64,000 bases of DNA from Cellulomonas wangsupingiae (GTDB taxonomy: Bacteria > Actinomycetota > Actinomycetes > Actinomycetales > Cellulomonadaceae). Below, in pieces: positions 18,686 to 26,905 of this stretch. A program made the translations under genes and the position numbers. The notes below the pieces were generated by a model. That model was not told where the DNA came from. It ran no database searches and was given only the letters and a program-made list of their open reading frames with translations. Within the stretch, counting starts at the first letter, position 1; every line of letters begins with the position of its first letter. The stretch lies in assembly GCF_024508275.1 (NCBI RefSeq), contig NZ_CP101989.1, forward strand, positions 1,426,001 through 1,490,000. Direction: 5' to 3'.

Positions 18686-18724
18686 AACGGCCCGTCATCT
18701 GCGGAAACGCAGAGGCGGGCCGTT
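18686..18724 (+). terminator. Terminator after tRNA-Lys
   Basis: Nested hairpin: outer AACGGCCCG/CGGGCCGTT and inner TCTGCG-GAAA-CGCAGA. Confidence 0.85.
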
Positions 18725-18840
18725 CGGCTGTCCGGAGGACGTGCACACGGACGTGCACGCACAGGTCCCTGGCCCGCTGCTCGTCGCGCGGCCCGTCACG
18801 ACGCACGCCACGATGGGCGTGACGCGCGGGCGGAGGGGCG

Positions 18841-20355
18841 ATGGCCGACGAGGCGAGCGAGTACGACGTGGTGGTGCTGGGTGCCGGCGCGGTGGGGGAG
18901 AACGTCGCCGACCGTGCCTCGCGCACCGGGCTGAGCGTCGCCGTGGTCGAGCCCGCCCTCGTGGGCGGCGAGTGCTCGTACTGGGCGTGCATGCCGTCGA
19001 AGGCGCTGCTGCGCCCGGGTGACGCGCTGGCGGCCGCACGCGCCGTCCCCGGTGCCGACGCGGCCGTCGGCGGGCGGCTGGACGTGGCCGCGGTGCTCGC
19101 TCGTCGCGACGAGGTCGCCGCGCACTGGGACGACGCCGGGCAGGTGGCATGGGTCGAGGGCGCCGGCCTGACGCTGCTGCGCGGGCACGCGCGGTTCACC
19201 GCGCCGCGCACGCTGGCCGTGCAGCCGGCGGACGGCAGCAGCCGGACGGTCACGGCCCGGCGGGCCGTCGTCGTCGCGACGGGCTCGGCCGCCGTCGTGC
19301 CGCCGGTGTTCGCGCACGTGCGTCCCTGGACGAGCCGCGAGGCGACCTCGGCGCACACCGTGCCCCGGCGCCTGGCCGTGGTCGGCGGTGGCGTCGTCGC
19401 CACGGAGATGGCCACGGCGTTCGCCGACCTGGGCAGCGACGTGACGGTCCTGGTCCGCGGCGACCGGGTGCTGCCGGCCGCCGAGCCGTTCGCCGGCGAG
19501 GCGGTCGCGCGCAGCCTGGCGACGCGCGGCGTGCGTGTCGCCCGCGGGGCCACGGTGACGTCGGCGACGCGCGACGACGAGGGCGTCCACCTCGTCGTCG
19601 AGCACCGTCCGGTCACGGACGGCCGGGTGGGCGGTGCCGCGCCGGAGCGCCTGACCGTCGACGAGGTCCTCGTCGCCACGGGACGGCGGCCGACGACCGA
19701 CGACCTCGGTCTGGAGGTGCTCGGTCTGGAGCCCGGCGAGGCGCTCGCGGTCGACGACCGGCTGCAGGTGCTCGGGGTCGACGGCGGCTGGCTGTTCGCC
19801 GCGGGCGACGTCACCGGCCGCACCGCGACGACCCACCAGGGCAAGTACGACGCCCGCGTCGTGGGGGACGTCCTCGCCGCGCGGTTCGACCCGCGTCCCG
19901 ACGGGACGCGGCCGCCGGGGAACGTCCCGCTCGGCCTGTCGCGTGACGGCGAGGCCGCCCCGGCGCCCTGGAGCCGCTACCGCGCGACGGCGGACGTCGC
20001 CGCGGTGCCGCAGGTCGTGTTCACCCGCCCGCAGGTGGCCTGGGTCGGGCGCACCGAGGCGCAGGCCCGGCGCGACGGGCTCGACGTGGAGGTCGTCACC
20101 TACGAGCTCGGGGACCTGGCCGCGGCGAGCGTCACCGCCGTGGACTACGCGGGCCGCGCGCAGCTCGTCCTCGACGCTGCCCGCGACGTGGTCGTCGGGG
20201 CGACCTTCGTCGGTCCGGACGTGGCCGACATGCTGCACGCCGCGACGGTGGCCGTCGTGGGCGAGGTGCCGCTGTCGCGGCTGTGGCACGCGGTGCCGTC
20301 GTACCCGACCCTCAGCGAGGTGTGGCTGCGCCTGCTGGAGGCCGCGGGCAGGTGA
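18841..20355 (+). CDS. FAD-dependent pyridine nucleotide-disulfide oxidoreductase
   Basis: The 504-residue protein has an FAD Rossmann motif VVVLGAGAVGENVA, a redox-active pair C45-C50 in GGECSYWACMPSKALL, an NAD(P) motif LAVVGGGVVATEMA and the second FAD motif GWLFAAGDVTG. It resembles dihydrolipoamide dehydrogenase/mercuric reductase, but the dimerisation end reads VPSYPTLSEVW: a tyrosine stands where these enzymes have the catalytic His of HPT. GGAGG precedes the ATG. The substrate is unknown; a specialised thiol or quinone reductase is possible. Confidence 0.9.
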   Translation: MADEASEYDVVVLGAGAVGENVADRASRTGLSVAVVEPALVGGECSYWACMPSKALLRPGDALAAARAVPGADAAVGGRLDVAAVLARRDEVAAHWDDAGQVAWVEGAGLTLLRGHARFTAPRTLAVQPADGSSRTVTARRAVVVATGSAAVVPPVFAHVRPWTSREATSAHTVPRRLAVVGGGVVATEMATAFADLGSDVTVLVRGDRVLPAAEPFAGEAVARSLATRGVRVARGATVTSATRDDEGVHLVVEHRPVTDGRVGGAAPERLTVDEVLVATGRRPTTDDLGLEVLGLEPGEALAVDDRLQVLGVDGGWLFAAGDVTGRTATTHQGKYDARVVGDVLAARFDPRPDGTRPPGNVPLGLSRDGEAAPAPWSRYRATADVAAVPQVVFTRPQVAWVGRTEAQARRDGLDVEVVTYELGDLAAASVTAVDYAGRAQLVLDAARDVVVGATFVGPDVADMLHAATVAVVGEVPLSRLWHAVPSYPTLSEVWLRLLEAAGR

Positions 20356-20389
20356 CCCGCGGCCCCCGGTCGACGTCCGGGCGTCGCGG

Positions 20390-21400
20390 TCAGTCGCCCG
20401 CTGCCAGCGACCCGTCCGACGACGTGACCAGCCCCAGCGTGGCGTCACCCTGGCGCACCGCCTCACCGATGAGCGCGAAGTCGTAGGACTTGAACTCGTC
20501 GATCGCCAGGCCGTACGTCTCCTCGAGCCCGATCTGGCAGAACGGCCGCTCGGGGCACTCCGGGGGGCCCGCGAGCACGAGGCCGCCGCACGTGGCGGCG
20601 AGGTCGGACAGCGTGGTCAGGTCGTGCTCCTGCGCGAACTCGGCGGTCACGGCGAACGCGTTCTGGTCCTGCGCGGCCGAGGCCTCGCCGACGACGATGT
20701 CGCTGCCCTCGGCCAGGGTGGTCAGTGCCGACACGGTCTCCTCGACGTCGCTGGAGGCGACCGGCGCCGCGTCGGCGCCGTTGGCCTGGCCGTTGAGGAA
20801 GGTCGCGAGCGTCGCGGCGTACTCCGGCACGGCGGCCAGCTCACCGGCCTGCAGGGCGGGCAGGTACGTCTCCCGCGCGCCGATGATCTGCGCCCGGGCG
20901 TCGAAACCGGCGCTGCGCAGGACCTCGGCGTAGATCTCGGCCAGCGTGGTGTTCTCCGAGAAGTTGGCGGCACCGATCGTCAGGCTCGTGCCGGCACCGG
21001 TGCTCGGGTCGGACGACGCCAGCTGCTCGTCCGCGACGAACTGCGCCGCGACCTCGCTGGACGTCCGCCGGTCGACGTCGACCGCCTTGTTGAGCTCGAT
21101 GAGCCGGTCGGTGTCCAGCGCGGCCGACACGGAGTCGAGGAGCTCGATCACCTCGGGGTGGTCCGCCGCCACGTCGGCGTTGACGGCCGGGATGATGTTG
21201 TCGGCGTTCTGCAGGCCCTGGTCGTCCTCGAGGACGACCAGGCTCTCGCCGGCGACGGGTTCGCAGGTCGCCAGGTCGGACGCGCCGGTGGACGACGACT
21301 CGGCCTGTCCGCCGCCCGATCCGGGCGCGCCGCACGCACCCAGCGCGAGGACGGCGACGGCGAGGGCGCCGAGGGTGCGGGTGCGCGGGGTCAGGCGCAT
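20390..21400 (-). CDS. Osmoprotectant ABC transporter substrate-binding lipoprotein, circularly permuted
   Basis: 336-residue lipoprotein (lipobox LALGAC) of the OpuAC/ProX family for glycine betaine, choline or proline uptake. Domain order is unusual. After the signal comes SLVVLEDDQGLQNADNIIPA and LIELNKAVDVDRRTSSEVAA, normally the C-terminal end of the family. A Ser/Gly linker follows, then LTIGAANFSENTTLAEIYAE, normally the mature N-terminus, with EYAATLATFLNGQ and AQDQNAFAV. It ends at LGLVTSSDGSLAAGD, normally followed by the LVLLEDD segment. AGGAGA precedes the ATG. The permeases are upstream on the same strand. Confidence 0.9.
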   Translation of the reverse strand: MRLTPRTRTLGALAVAVLALGACGAPGSGGGQAESSSTGASDLATCEPVAGESLVVLEDDQGLQNADNIIPAVNADVAADHPEVIELLDSVSAALDTDRLIELNKAVDVDRRTSSEVAAQFVADEQLASSDPSTGAGTSLTIGAANFSENTTLAEIYAEVLRSAGFDARAQIIGARETYLPALQAGELAAVPEYAATLATFLNGQANGADAAPVASSDVEETVSALTTLAEGSDIVVGEASAAQDQNAFAVTAEFAQEHDLTTLSDLAATCGGLVLAGPPECPERPFCQIGLEETYGLAIDEFKSYDFALIGEAVRQGDATLGLVTSSDGSLAAGD

Positions 21401-21465
21401 GGTGTCTCCTGGGGTCGGGGCGGCGTCGGGGTGGTACGGCGGGGCGGCAGGGTGGCGCGGGGCGG

Positions 21466-22236
21466 TCAGGGCGACGGCGCGGCTCCATTCGATCCGGGTC
21501 GCACGGCGGCGGCAACCGGAGCGCGTCGTCGGCTCCGGGTGTCGGTCCGCGCGTCGGACGCCGCGGCGCGGTCGCGCAGGCGCAGCCCTGTCGGCGTCAC
21601 GGCGCGCTCCGCGAGCGCGAGCAGGCCCTCGACCAGCAGGCACAGCCCGGCGACGAGGATGCCCCCGGCCAGCGCCTTGCCGTAGCGCTGCGTGGCGAAT
21701 CCGCTCACGACGATCGTCCCGAGGCTGGTGCCGCCGACGAGGGCCACGAGCGGGACCGTCGCGAGCACCTGCACGGCGCCCGTGCGGATCCCCGCGGCGA
21801 TGAGCGGCAGCGCGAGCGGGACCTCGACCGTCCACAGCACGCGGCCGCCCGACATCCCGAGCCCGCGTGCCGCGTCCCGCACGTCGGGCTCGACACCTTC
21901 GACGCCGGTCACCGCGTTGGCCAGGATCGGGGGGACCGCGAAGACCGCGCAGGCCAGGGCCGTGGCCGTGGCGCCGAACCACCCTGCTGCGGCGAGCAGG
22001 GTCAGGAGCGCGAGCGTCGGCAGCGCTCTCGTCGTGTTGGCGACCACGACGCCCACGGTGGCGCCGCGCCCCCGGTGCCCGAGCCACAGCCCGGCGGGCA
22101 GCGCGACGACCAGCGCCGCCGCGACCGCGACGGCGGAGATCTCGAGGTGCGTGCGCGTCAGCGCCAGCACGCCCTGCGACCCCGTCCAGTTGAGGGGGTC
22201 GTTCAGCCACCGCAGCGCCTCGGTCAGGACGTCCAC
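21466..22236 (-). CDS. Osmoprotectant ABC transporter permease (OpuCB/OpuCD type)
   Basis: 256-residue inner-membrane permease with about six helices and the coupling motif ANAVTGVEGVEPDVRDAARGLG. The other marks are LPTLALLTLLA and a C-terminal VSGFATQRYGKALAGG. A basic, disordered tail of about 40 residues follows the last helix. GTG 22236 is preceded by GAGGAGG, and the start overlaps the end of the upstream permease gene by 13 bp. Confidence 0.92.
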   Translation of the reverse strand: MDVLTEALRWLNDPLNWTGSQGVLALTRTHLEISAVAVAAALVVALPAGLWLGHRGRGATVGVVVANTTRALPTLALLTLLAAAGWFGATATALACAVFAVPPILANAVTGVEGVEPDVRDAARGLGMSGGRVLWTVEVPLALPLIAAGIRTGAVQVLATVPLVALVGGTSLGTIVVSGFATQRYGKALAGGILVAGLCLLVEGLLALAERAVTPTGLRLRDRAAASDARTDTRSRRRAPVAAAVRPGSNGAAPSP

Positions 22237-22949
22237 GCGGCCTCCTCGCGCGCCGACGGGACCGCGCGCGGTGCACCGGAGCCCCGCAGCCAGGGGGTCA
22301 GCACCCGGCCGAGCAGCGCGAGCACGAGGTCGGCCAGGAGCGCGAGGGCGAGGCAGAGCATCGTCGCGGTCATGATCTCGGCGTGGTAGCTGCTGCGGAA
22401 ACCGCGGAACATCAGCTGCCCGAGCCCGCCGTAGCCCACCACGACGCCGACGGTGACGAGCGCGACCGTGCTGACCGTCGCGAGCCGCAGGCCGGTCACG
22501 ACCGCCGGCACCGCCTGCGGCAGCTCCACGGAGAGCAGCATGCGCAGGCGCCCGTAGCCCATGCCGCGCGCGGCGTCGCGGACGGCCGGGTCGACGCCCT
22601 GGAGCCCGACGAGGACGTTGCGCACCAGCACCAGCAGCGCGTACACGACGAGCCCGATGAGCACCGTCTCCCGGCTCGTGCTCGTGAGCGGTGCGAGGAG
22701 CGCGAACAGCGCGAGGGAGGGGATCGTGTACAGCACGCCCGTCCCCGCCAGCACGGGCCCCGCGAGCCGCGGTCGCAGGTGCGCCAGCGCGGCGAGCGGG
22801 AGCGCGACGACGAAGGCGATCAGGACGGCCTGGACCGTCAGCGACGCGTGCTGCTGGGTGAAGCGCAGCACGTCGGCACCGTTGCGCTCGAGGTACTCCC
22901 ACGAGAACCACGGGTTGGCGGCGGCCGCGAGGACCGGTCCGGACGGCAT
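22224..22949 (-). CDS. Osmoprotectant ABC transporter permease (second subunit)
   Basis: 241-residue permease paralogous to its neighbour, with YTIPSLALFALLAP, the coupling helix VRNVLVGLQGVDPAVRDAAR and GYGGLGQLMFRGF. ATG 22949 lies six bases past TAGGTT, implying a leaderless operon: permease, permease, binding protein. The ATPase is divergent at 23040. Confidence 0.92.
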   Translation of the reverse strand: MPSGPVLAAAANPWFSWEYLERNGADVLRFTQQHASLTVQAVLIAFVVALPLAALAHLRPRLAGPVLAGTGVLYTIPSLALFALLAPLTSTSRETVLIGLVVYALLVLVRNVLVGLQGVDPAVRDAARGMGYGRLRMLLSVELPQAVPAVVTGLRLATVSTVALVTVGVVVGYGGLGQLMFRGFRSSYHAEIMTATMLCLALALLADLVLALLGRVLTPWLRGSGAPRAVPSAREEAAWTS

Positions 22950-22955
22950 GAGCCG

Positions 22956-22961
22956 AACCTA
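22956..22961 (-). promoter_or_regulatory. -10 box of the permease operon
   Basis: TAGGTT (minus strand), six bases before the ATG at 22949. Confidence 0.5.
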
Positions 22962-23025
22962 CTGACGACCCCTGACAGCCGCGCGTCGGCACCGGCGGCG
23001 CCTGGCGGGTGTCGGCACCGGCCGC

Positions 23026-23031
23026 TAGCGT
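23026..23031 (+). promoter_or_regulatory. -10 box of the transporter ATPase gene
   Basis: TAGCGT, eight bases before the GTG at 23040. With the box at 22956-22961 it makes a divergent promoter pair. Confidence 0.45.
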
Positions 23032-23039
23032 CGCTGGGC

Positions 23040-24131
23040 GTGACGACGTCAGAACCTGCGGCCGCGCCGCGCACGGGTGCCGGTGGCGGTGCCGACGGCG
23101 CCGTCGCGATCCGGTTCGACGGCGTGCGTAAGGAGTACGCGGGATCGGTCGCGGTCGACGACCTGTCCCTCGCGGTCCGGGAGCACGAGCTGCTCGTCCT
23201 CGTCGGCCCCTCGGGGTGCGGGAAGTCGACCACGCTGCGGATGGCGAACCGGCTCGTCGAGCCCACGGCAGGCCGCATCGTGCTGGGCGACGAGGACGTC
23301 ACGGACGTGGACCCCGTCGCCCTGCGTCGGCGCATCGGCTACGTCATCCAGAACGTCGGGCTCTTCCCGCACCGGACGGTCGCGCAGAACGTCGCCACGG
23401 TGCCCGGGCTGCTCGGGTGGGACCGGCGCCGCACCCGCGAGCGCGTCACCGAGCTGCTCGCGCTCGTGGGCCTCGACCCCGACCGGTACGCCCGCCGCTG
23501 GCCGCACGAGCTGTCGGGCGGGGAGCGGCAGCGCGTCGGCGTCGCGCGCGCCCTGGCCACGGACCCCCCGGTGCTGCTCATGGACGAGCCGTTCGGTGCG
23601 GTCGACCCCGTGGGGCGGGCACGCCTGCAGCAGGAGTTCGCGCGCCTGCAGCGCGAGCTCGGCACGACCGTGATGATGGTCACGCACGACATCGACGAGG
23701 CGGTCCGCATGGCCGACCGCGTCGCCGTGCTCAGCCGCGGCGCGCACCTCGAGCAGCTCGCGCCGCCGCTCGAGGTCGTCGCGCGCCCGGCGTCCGCGGC
23801 GGTCGCGGACCTCGTCGGCCGCGGCCGCACGGCACGGCTCCTGGCCCTCGGCCGCCTCGAGCCGTCGGACCTGGACGACGCCGGTGCCGCGACGCGGCCC
23901 GGCGGGACACGCGACGCCCCCGCGACGGCGGGCGCGGGGACCGGGCGCACGCTGCGGCTCGGCGCGGAGCTCGGCGACGTCGTCACGGCCCTCACCGACG
24001 CCGCCGGTGCGTCCGGCGGCGGGGCGGTGCCCGTGCTCGACGCGTCCGGGCACGTGGTCGGCGCGGCGTCCGCGCAGACGGTCGTCCGTGCGCTGCACCG
24101 CCTCACCTCGGGCGGGCCGGCGGCCGGCTGA
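23040..24131 (+). CDS. Osmoprotectant ABC transporter ATPase (ProV/OpuCA type)
   Basis: 363-residue ATPase: Walker A GPSGCGKST near residue 60, Q-loop VIQNVGLFPHRTVAQNV, signature LSGGERQRVGVARAL, Walker B VLLMDEPFGAVDP and H-loop VTHDIDEA. After the ABC domain comes a reduced C-terminal part ending VPVLDASGHVVGAAS, which may be a single degenerate CBS-like unit. It is divergent from the permease and binding-protein operon, a split arrangement. Confidence 0.93.
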   Translation: MTTSEPAAAPRTGAGGGADGAVAIRFDGVRKEYAGSVAVDDLSLAVREHELLVLVGPSGCGKSTTLRMANRLVEPTAGRIVLGDEDVTDVDPVALRRRIGYVIQNVGLFPHRTVAQNVATVPGLLGWDRRRTRERVTELLALVGLDPDRYARRWPHELSGGERQRVGVARALATDPPVLLMDEPFGAVDPVGRARLQQEFARLQRELGTTVMMVTHDIDEAVRMADRVAVLSRGAHLEQLAPPLEVVARPASAAVADLVGRGRTARLLALGRLEPSDLDDAGAATRPGGTRDAPATAGAGTGRTLRLGAELGDVVTALTDAAGASGGGAVPVLDASGHVVGAASAQTVVRALHRLTSGGPAAG

Positions 24132-24201
24132 CCACCGCGCGGGCCGCCGACGCGTCGTCCGGTGGTCGCGTGCCGGGAGCGTGCTCGTCACGTGCCGTGG
24201 G

Positions 24202-24207
24202 TACAGT
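24202..24207 (+). promoter_or_regulatory. -10 box of leaderless ATP-grasp gene
   Basis: TACAGT, six bases before GTG 24214. Confidence 0.6.
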
Positions 24208-24213
24208 GCGGAC

Positions 24214-25137
24214 GTGAGCGACTCCACCGCACGCCTCGCCCTGGCGACCTGCGCCCAGCTGCCGGACCTCGACCCGGACGACCAGCCGCTGCGGGCGGCA
24301 CTCGCCGCGCGCGGCGTGCCGACCGACGTCGTGGTCTGGGACGACCCGACGGTCGACTGGTCCGCGTACCCGCACGTCCTGATCCGCTCGACGTGGGACT
24401 ACACGGACCGTCCGGCGCAGTTCGCCGACTGGACGCGCCGCGTCGAGCGCACGTCGACGCTGCTGAACCCGGCCGACGTCGTGGCGTGGAACATCGACAA
24501 GACGTACCTGCGCGACCTCGAGCAGCGGGGCATCCCGATCGTCCCGACGATCTGGCTCGACCCGGAGCGCAACCTCGACGCCCGCGCGATCCACACGCGG
24601 TTCCCGGCCTTCGGTGACTTCGTCATCAAGCCGACCGTGAGCGCCGGGTCCCGGGACACCGGCCGGTACGACGCGGGGCAGACACCGTCGCGCTCGCTGG
24701 CCATCACGCACGCGAAGAACCTGCTGGCGGTGGGCCGGCGCGTCATGCTGCAGCGGTACCTCACGCAGGTCGACACGCAGGGCGAGAGCGCGCTGGTCTA
24801 CGTCGACGGCGAGTTCAGCCACGCGGTGCGCAAGGAGCCGCTGCTGGAGGGGCCGTACCGGGCGGGGGAGAAGGAGGGCGTCCTCTTCCGCGAGCGCGTC
24901 CTCGCGGCGCGTGAGGCGACCGAGCAGGAGCGCGCCCTGGGCGACCTGGTCGTGGCCGAGCTCGCCAAGGTCTTCCCCGACCGCGCGCCGCTGCTCTACA
25001 CCCGCGTCGACCTCATCCCGGACGACGAGAGCCGGCCCGTCGTGCTCGAGGTGGAGCTGGCCGAGCCGGCTCTGTTCTTCGAGCACGCCCCCGACTCCGT
25101 CGAGAGGTTCGCCGACGCGGTGCGCGCGCGACTGTGA
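24214..25137 (+). CDS. ATP-grasp fold protein (RimK-like)
   Basis: 307-residue protein with an N-terminal pre-ATP-grasp domain (LIRSTWDYTDRPAQFADW), the nucleotide-binding strand DFVIKPTVSAGSRDTGRY near residue 135, and metal-binding residues in LYTRVDLIPDD and VVLEVELAEPALFF. This group resembles glutathione-synthetase/RimK-type ligases without a recognised substrate. A peptide or amide ligase is inferred. It stands alone, with its own leaderless promoter. Confidence 0.82.
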   Translation: MSDSTARLALATCAQLPDLDPDDQPLRAALAARGVPTDVVVWDDPTVDWSAYPHVLIRSTWDYTDRPAQFADWTRRVERTSTLLNPADVVAWNIDKTYLRDLEQRGIPIVPTIWLDPERNLDARAIHTRFPAFGDFVIKPTVSAGSRDTGRYDAGQTPSRSLAITHAKNLLAVGRRVMLQRYLTQVDTQGESALVYVDGEFSHAVRKEPLLEGPYRAGEKEGVLFRERVLAAREATEQERALGDLVVAELAKVFPDRAPLLYTRVDLIPDDESRPVVLEVELAEPALFFEHAPDSVERFADAVRARL

Positions 25138-25285
25138 CGCGTCTCGCACACCGCGGGTGGCACCCGGTGGCCGGTGCGTGACGAAGGTCGGCCCGCTACC
25201 CGCTACACTCGTCGTCGGTCCGGCGCTCGCGTCGGCCGGGTGCCGAACGGCCGGATCCCTCGGGAGCACGGCCTGGCGGCACCGT

Positions 25286-25363
25286 GGTGGCTATAGCTCA
25301 GCCTGGTAGAGCACCTGGTTGTGGTCCAGGGGGTCGCGGGTTCAAGTCCCGTTAGCCACCCCA
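25286..25363 (+). tRNA. tRNA-His (anticodon GTG)
   Basis: Cloverleaf with acceptor GTGGCTA/TAGCCAC, the tRNA-His-specific extra G at 25286 opposite C at 25360, anticodon stem CCTGG/CCAGG around TTGTGGT, and an encoded CCA (25361-25363). TACACT at 25204-25209 is a likely -10 box. Confidence 0.95.
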
Positions 25364-25367
25364 CGTG

Positions 25368-25402
25368 CGCAGGGCGCCGACCGTCACGGTCGGCGCCCTG
25401 CG
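25368..25402. terminator. Terminator between tRNA-His and orn
   Basis: Perfect 16-bp stem CGCAGGGCGCCGACCG with a 3-base loop. It serves the convergent tRNA-His and orn genes. Confidence 0.85.
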
Positions 25403-25421
25403 GCGTTCCGGGGCGGGGCCG

Positions 25422-26123
25422 TCACGCCGGCGGCAGCAGCCCTTGCTTGACGCTCGTCGCCACGACCTCGGCGGCGATCTTGCGGGCCTGGTTCGAGTCG
25501 GGCCCGGGTGCGGCGGGCAGGAGCGCCGCGCGGTAGTAGCGCAGCTCGTCGATGCTCTCGAGGATGTCGGCCAGCGCGCGGTGCCCGCCGTTCTTCTCCG
25601 GTGCCGCGAAGTAGACGCGGGGGTACCAGCGGCGGGCGAGCTCCTTGAGCGACGACACGTCGATGATCCGGTAGTGCAGGTGCCCCACCAGCTCGGGCAT
25701 GTCGCGGTCGAGGAACGCCTTGTCGGTGCCGACGGAGTTGCCGGCGAGCGGGGCCCGGCCGGGGTCGGGCACCCACGTGCGCACGTACTCGAGCACCTGC
25801 GCCTGCGCGTCGGCGAGGCTCACGCCGCGCTCGAGCTCCGGCAGCAGACCGGACGTGGTGTGCATGGTGCGCACGAAGTCGCCCATCTGCTCCAGCGCCT
25901 CCGGCGGCGGTGCGACGACGACGTCGACGCCCTCGCCGAGGACGTTGAGCTCGGAGTCGGTGACGACCGCGGCCACCTCGACGAGCGCGTCGTGCAGCAG
26001 GTCGAGCCCCGTCATCTCGCAGTCGACCCACACGATGCGGTCGTTGCTGGCGTGGGACCCGGACGGGGCGGCGGGGCTCGGGGTCACGGTGGTCGTCGGT
26101 GCGTCGTCGGCGGTGCTGGTCAC
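25422..26123 (-). CDS. orn: Oligoribonuclease
   Basis: DEDDh 3'-5' exonuclease that degrades 2-5-mers and pGpG. In the 233-residue protein, Exo I is WVDCEMTGLDLLHDALVEVA, Exo II is LAGNSVGTDKAFLDRDMPEL, and Exo III HRALADILESIDELRYYR carries the His. An extra 28 N-terminal residues precede the core. The GTG at 26123 is supported by TAGTCT six bases upstream. Confidence 0.96.
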   Translation of the reverse strand: MTSTADDAPTTTVTPSPAAPSGSHASNDRIVWVDCEMTGLDLLHDALVEVAAVVTDSELNVLGEGVDVVVAPPPEALEQMGDFVRTMHTTSGLLPELERGVSLADAQAQVLEYVRTWVPDPGRAPLAGNSVGTDKAFLDRDMPELVGHLHYRIIDVSSLKELARRWYPRVYFAAPEKNGGHRALADILESIDELRYYRAALLPAAPGPDSNQARKIAAEVVATSVKQGLLPPA

Positions 26124-26129
26124 GCCGAC

Positions 26130-26135
26130 AGACTA
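26130..26135 (-). promoter_or_regulatory. -10 box of leaderless orn
   Basis: TAGTCT (minus strand), six bases before GTG 26123. Confidence 0.5.
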
Positions 26136-26161
26136 GGACGCGAGCGGCTCGCAGGTCGCCG

Positions 26162-26455
26162 TCAGGCGGACGGAGGTCGTCCGTCGCGGTCGTCCGCACG
26201 TCCGGGAGGCGTCGGTTCGCGCGGGGCGGGGACGGTCGCGGCGAGCGCCGAGGCGACGACGACGAGCACCGCCGCACCTGCGCCGAGCGCACGGGCCGTC
26301 TCCCAGGACGTGCCCGCCCACGCCGTGGCGCCGAGCACCACGGCACCCGCGAGCGCACCCAGGGCCAGCCGGCCGAGCCAGCGCAGGGCCGCGCGCCCGG
26401 CGCGTGCGTACCAGGGCGTCGGGGGGACCGCGGCGCGGTCGCCGTGGCGGCCCAT
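26162..26455 (-). CDS. Small membrane protein (97 aa)
   Basis: 97 residues with two hydrophobic segments (LALGALAGAVVLGATAWAG and ALGAGAAVLVVVASALAATV) and a charged C-terminal tail. No family is recognised. It lies upstream of orn on the same strand, 38 bp away. ATG 26455 is used; GTG 26458 is adjacent. Confidence 0.6.
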   Translation of the reverse strand: MGRHGDRAAVPPTPWYARAGRAALRWLGRLALGALAGAVVLGATAWAGTSWETARALGAGAAVLVVVASALAATVPAPREPTPPGRADDRDGRPPSA

Positions 26456-26463
26456 CACGCGCG

Positions 26464-26499
26464 ACGCCCGCCCGCTGCGGGGACGCGGCGGGCGGGCGT
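26464..26499 (-). terminator. Terminator hairpin after the 64-residue gene
   Basis: ACGCCCGCCCGC pairs perfectly with GCGGGCGGGCGT, 12-base loop, downstream of the minus-strand gene at 26526-26720. Confidence 0.65.
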
Positions 26500-26525
26500 G
26501 AGCACGGGGGTCATGGTGCCACGGG

Positions 26526-26720
26526 TCATGTCGTCGGCGCCCGCCTCGCCGGGGCGGGTCGCGGGCGCGCGACGTGCCGGGGCGGGGCCGGATCCGGAGG
26601 TCGACCGGGGGCGTCGTCGACGTGGTCGGTGCGGTGCTCGCGCACGTGCAGCCGGGTCGACCGGTGGAGCAGGTCGCGCTGGTCCTGCCGGTGGGCCTCG
26701 TAGGTGCTCAGTGGGTGCAT
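26526..26720 (-). CDS. Small His/Arg/Pro-rich protein (64 aa)
   Basis: The ATG at 26720 has a strong AGGAG eight bases upstream (26733-26729). The product starts MHPLSTYEAHRQDQRDLLHR and continues with a basic, proline-rich, probably disordered tail. A hairpin terminator follows. No family is recognised. The upstream gap to 26905 contains CACCCT-n4-AGGGTG at 26751-26766, a possible operator. Confidence 0.6.
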   Translation of the reverse strand: MHPLSTYEAHRQDQRDLLHRSTRLHVREHRTDHVDDAPGRPPDPAPPRHVARPRPAPARRAPTT

Positions 26721-26905
26721 GTTCTCTTCTCCTGCGGGCATGACGGGGCGCACCCTGGGAAGGGTGTGTCTCGTCGTGGATGGGTGCCTCCACTGGACCA
26801 GGACGGCGGGTGCGGTGTCACGGACATTTCCGGCCACTCGCACGCCGTGGCAGGATTCCTGGCGTCCGACGGTGGCCCACGCCTCGGCGTACCGCGGGAG
26901 GTGAC

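Noticed and set aside
22383..23039. Upstream extension of the transporter ATPase
   Set aside because: It runs antisense through the permease gene with a His/Arg/Asp-rich composition; GTG 23040 follows a -10 box.
26455..26793. A 112-codon minus-strand frame overlapping the 64-residue gene
   Set aside because: Proline/arginine-only composition and no ribosome binding site; the AGGAG fits the other frame.
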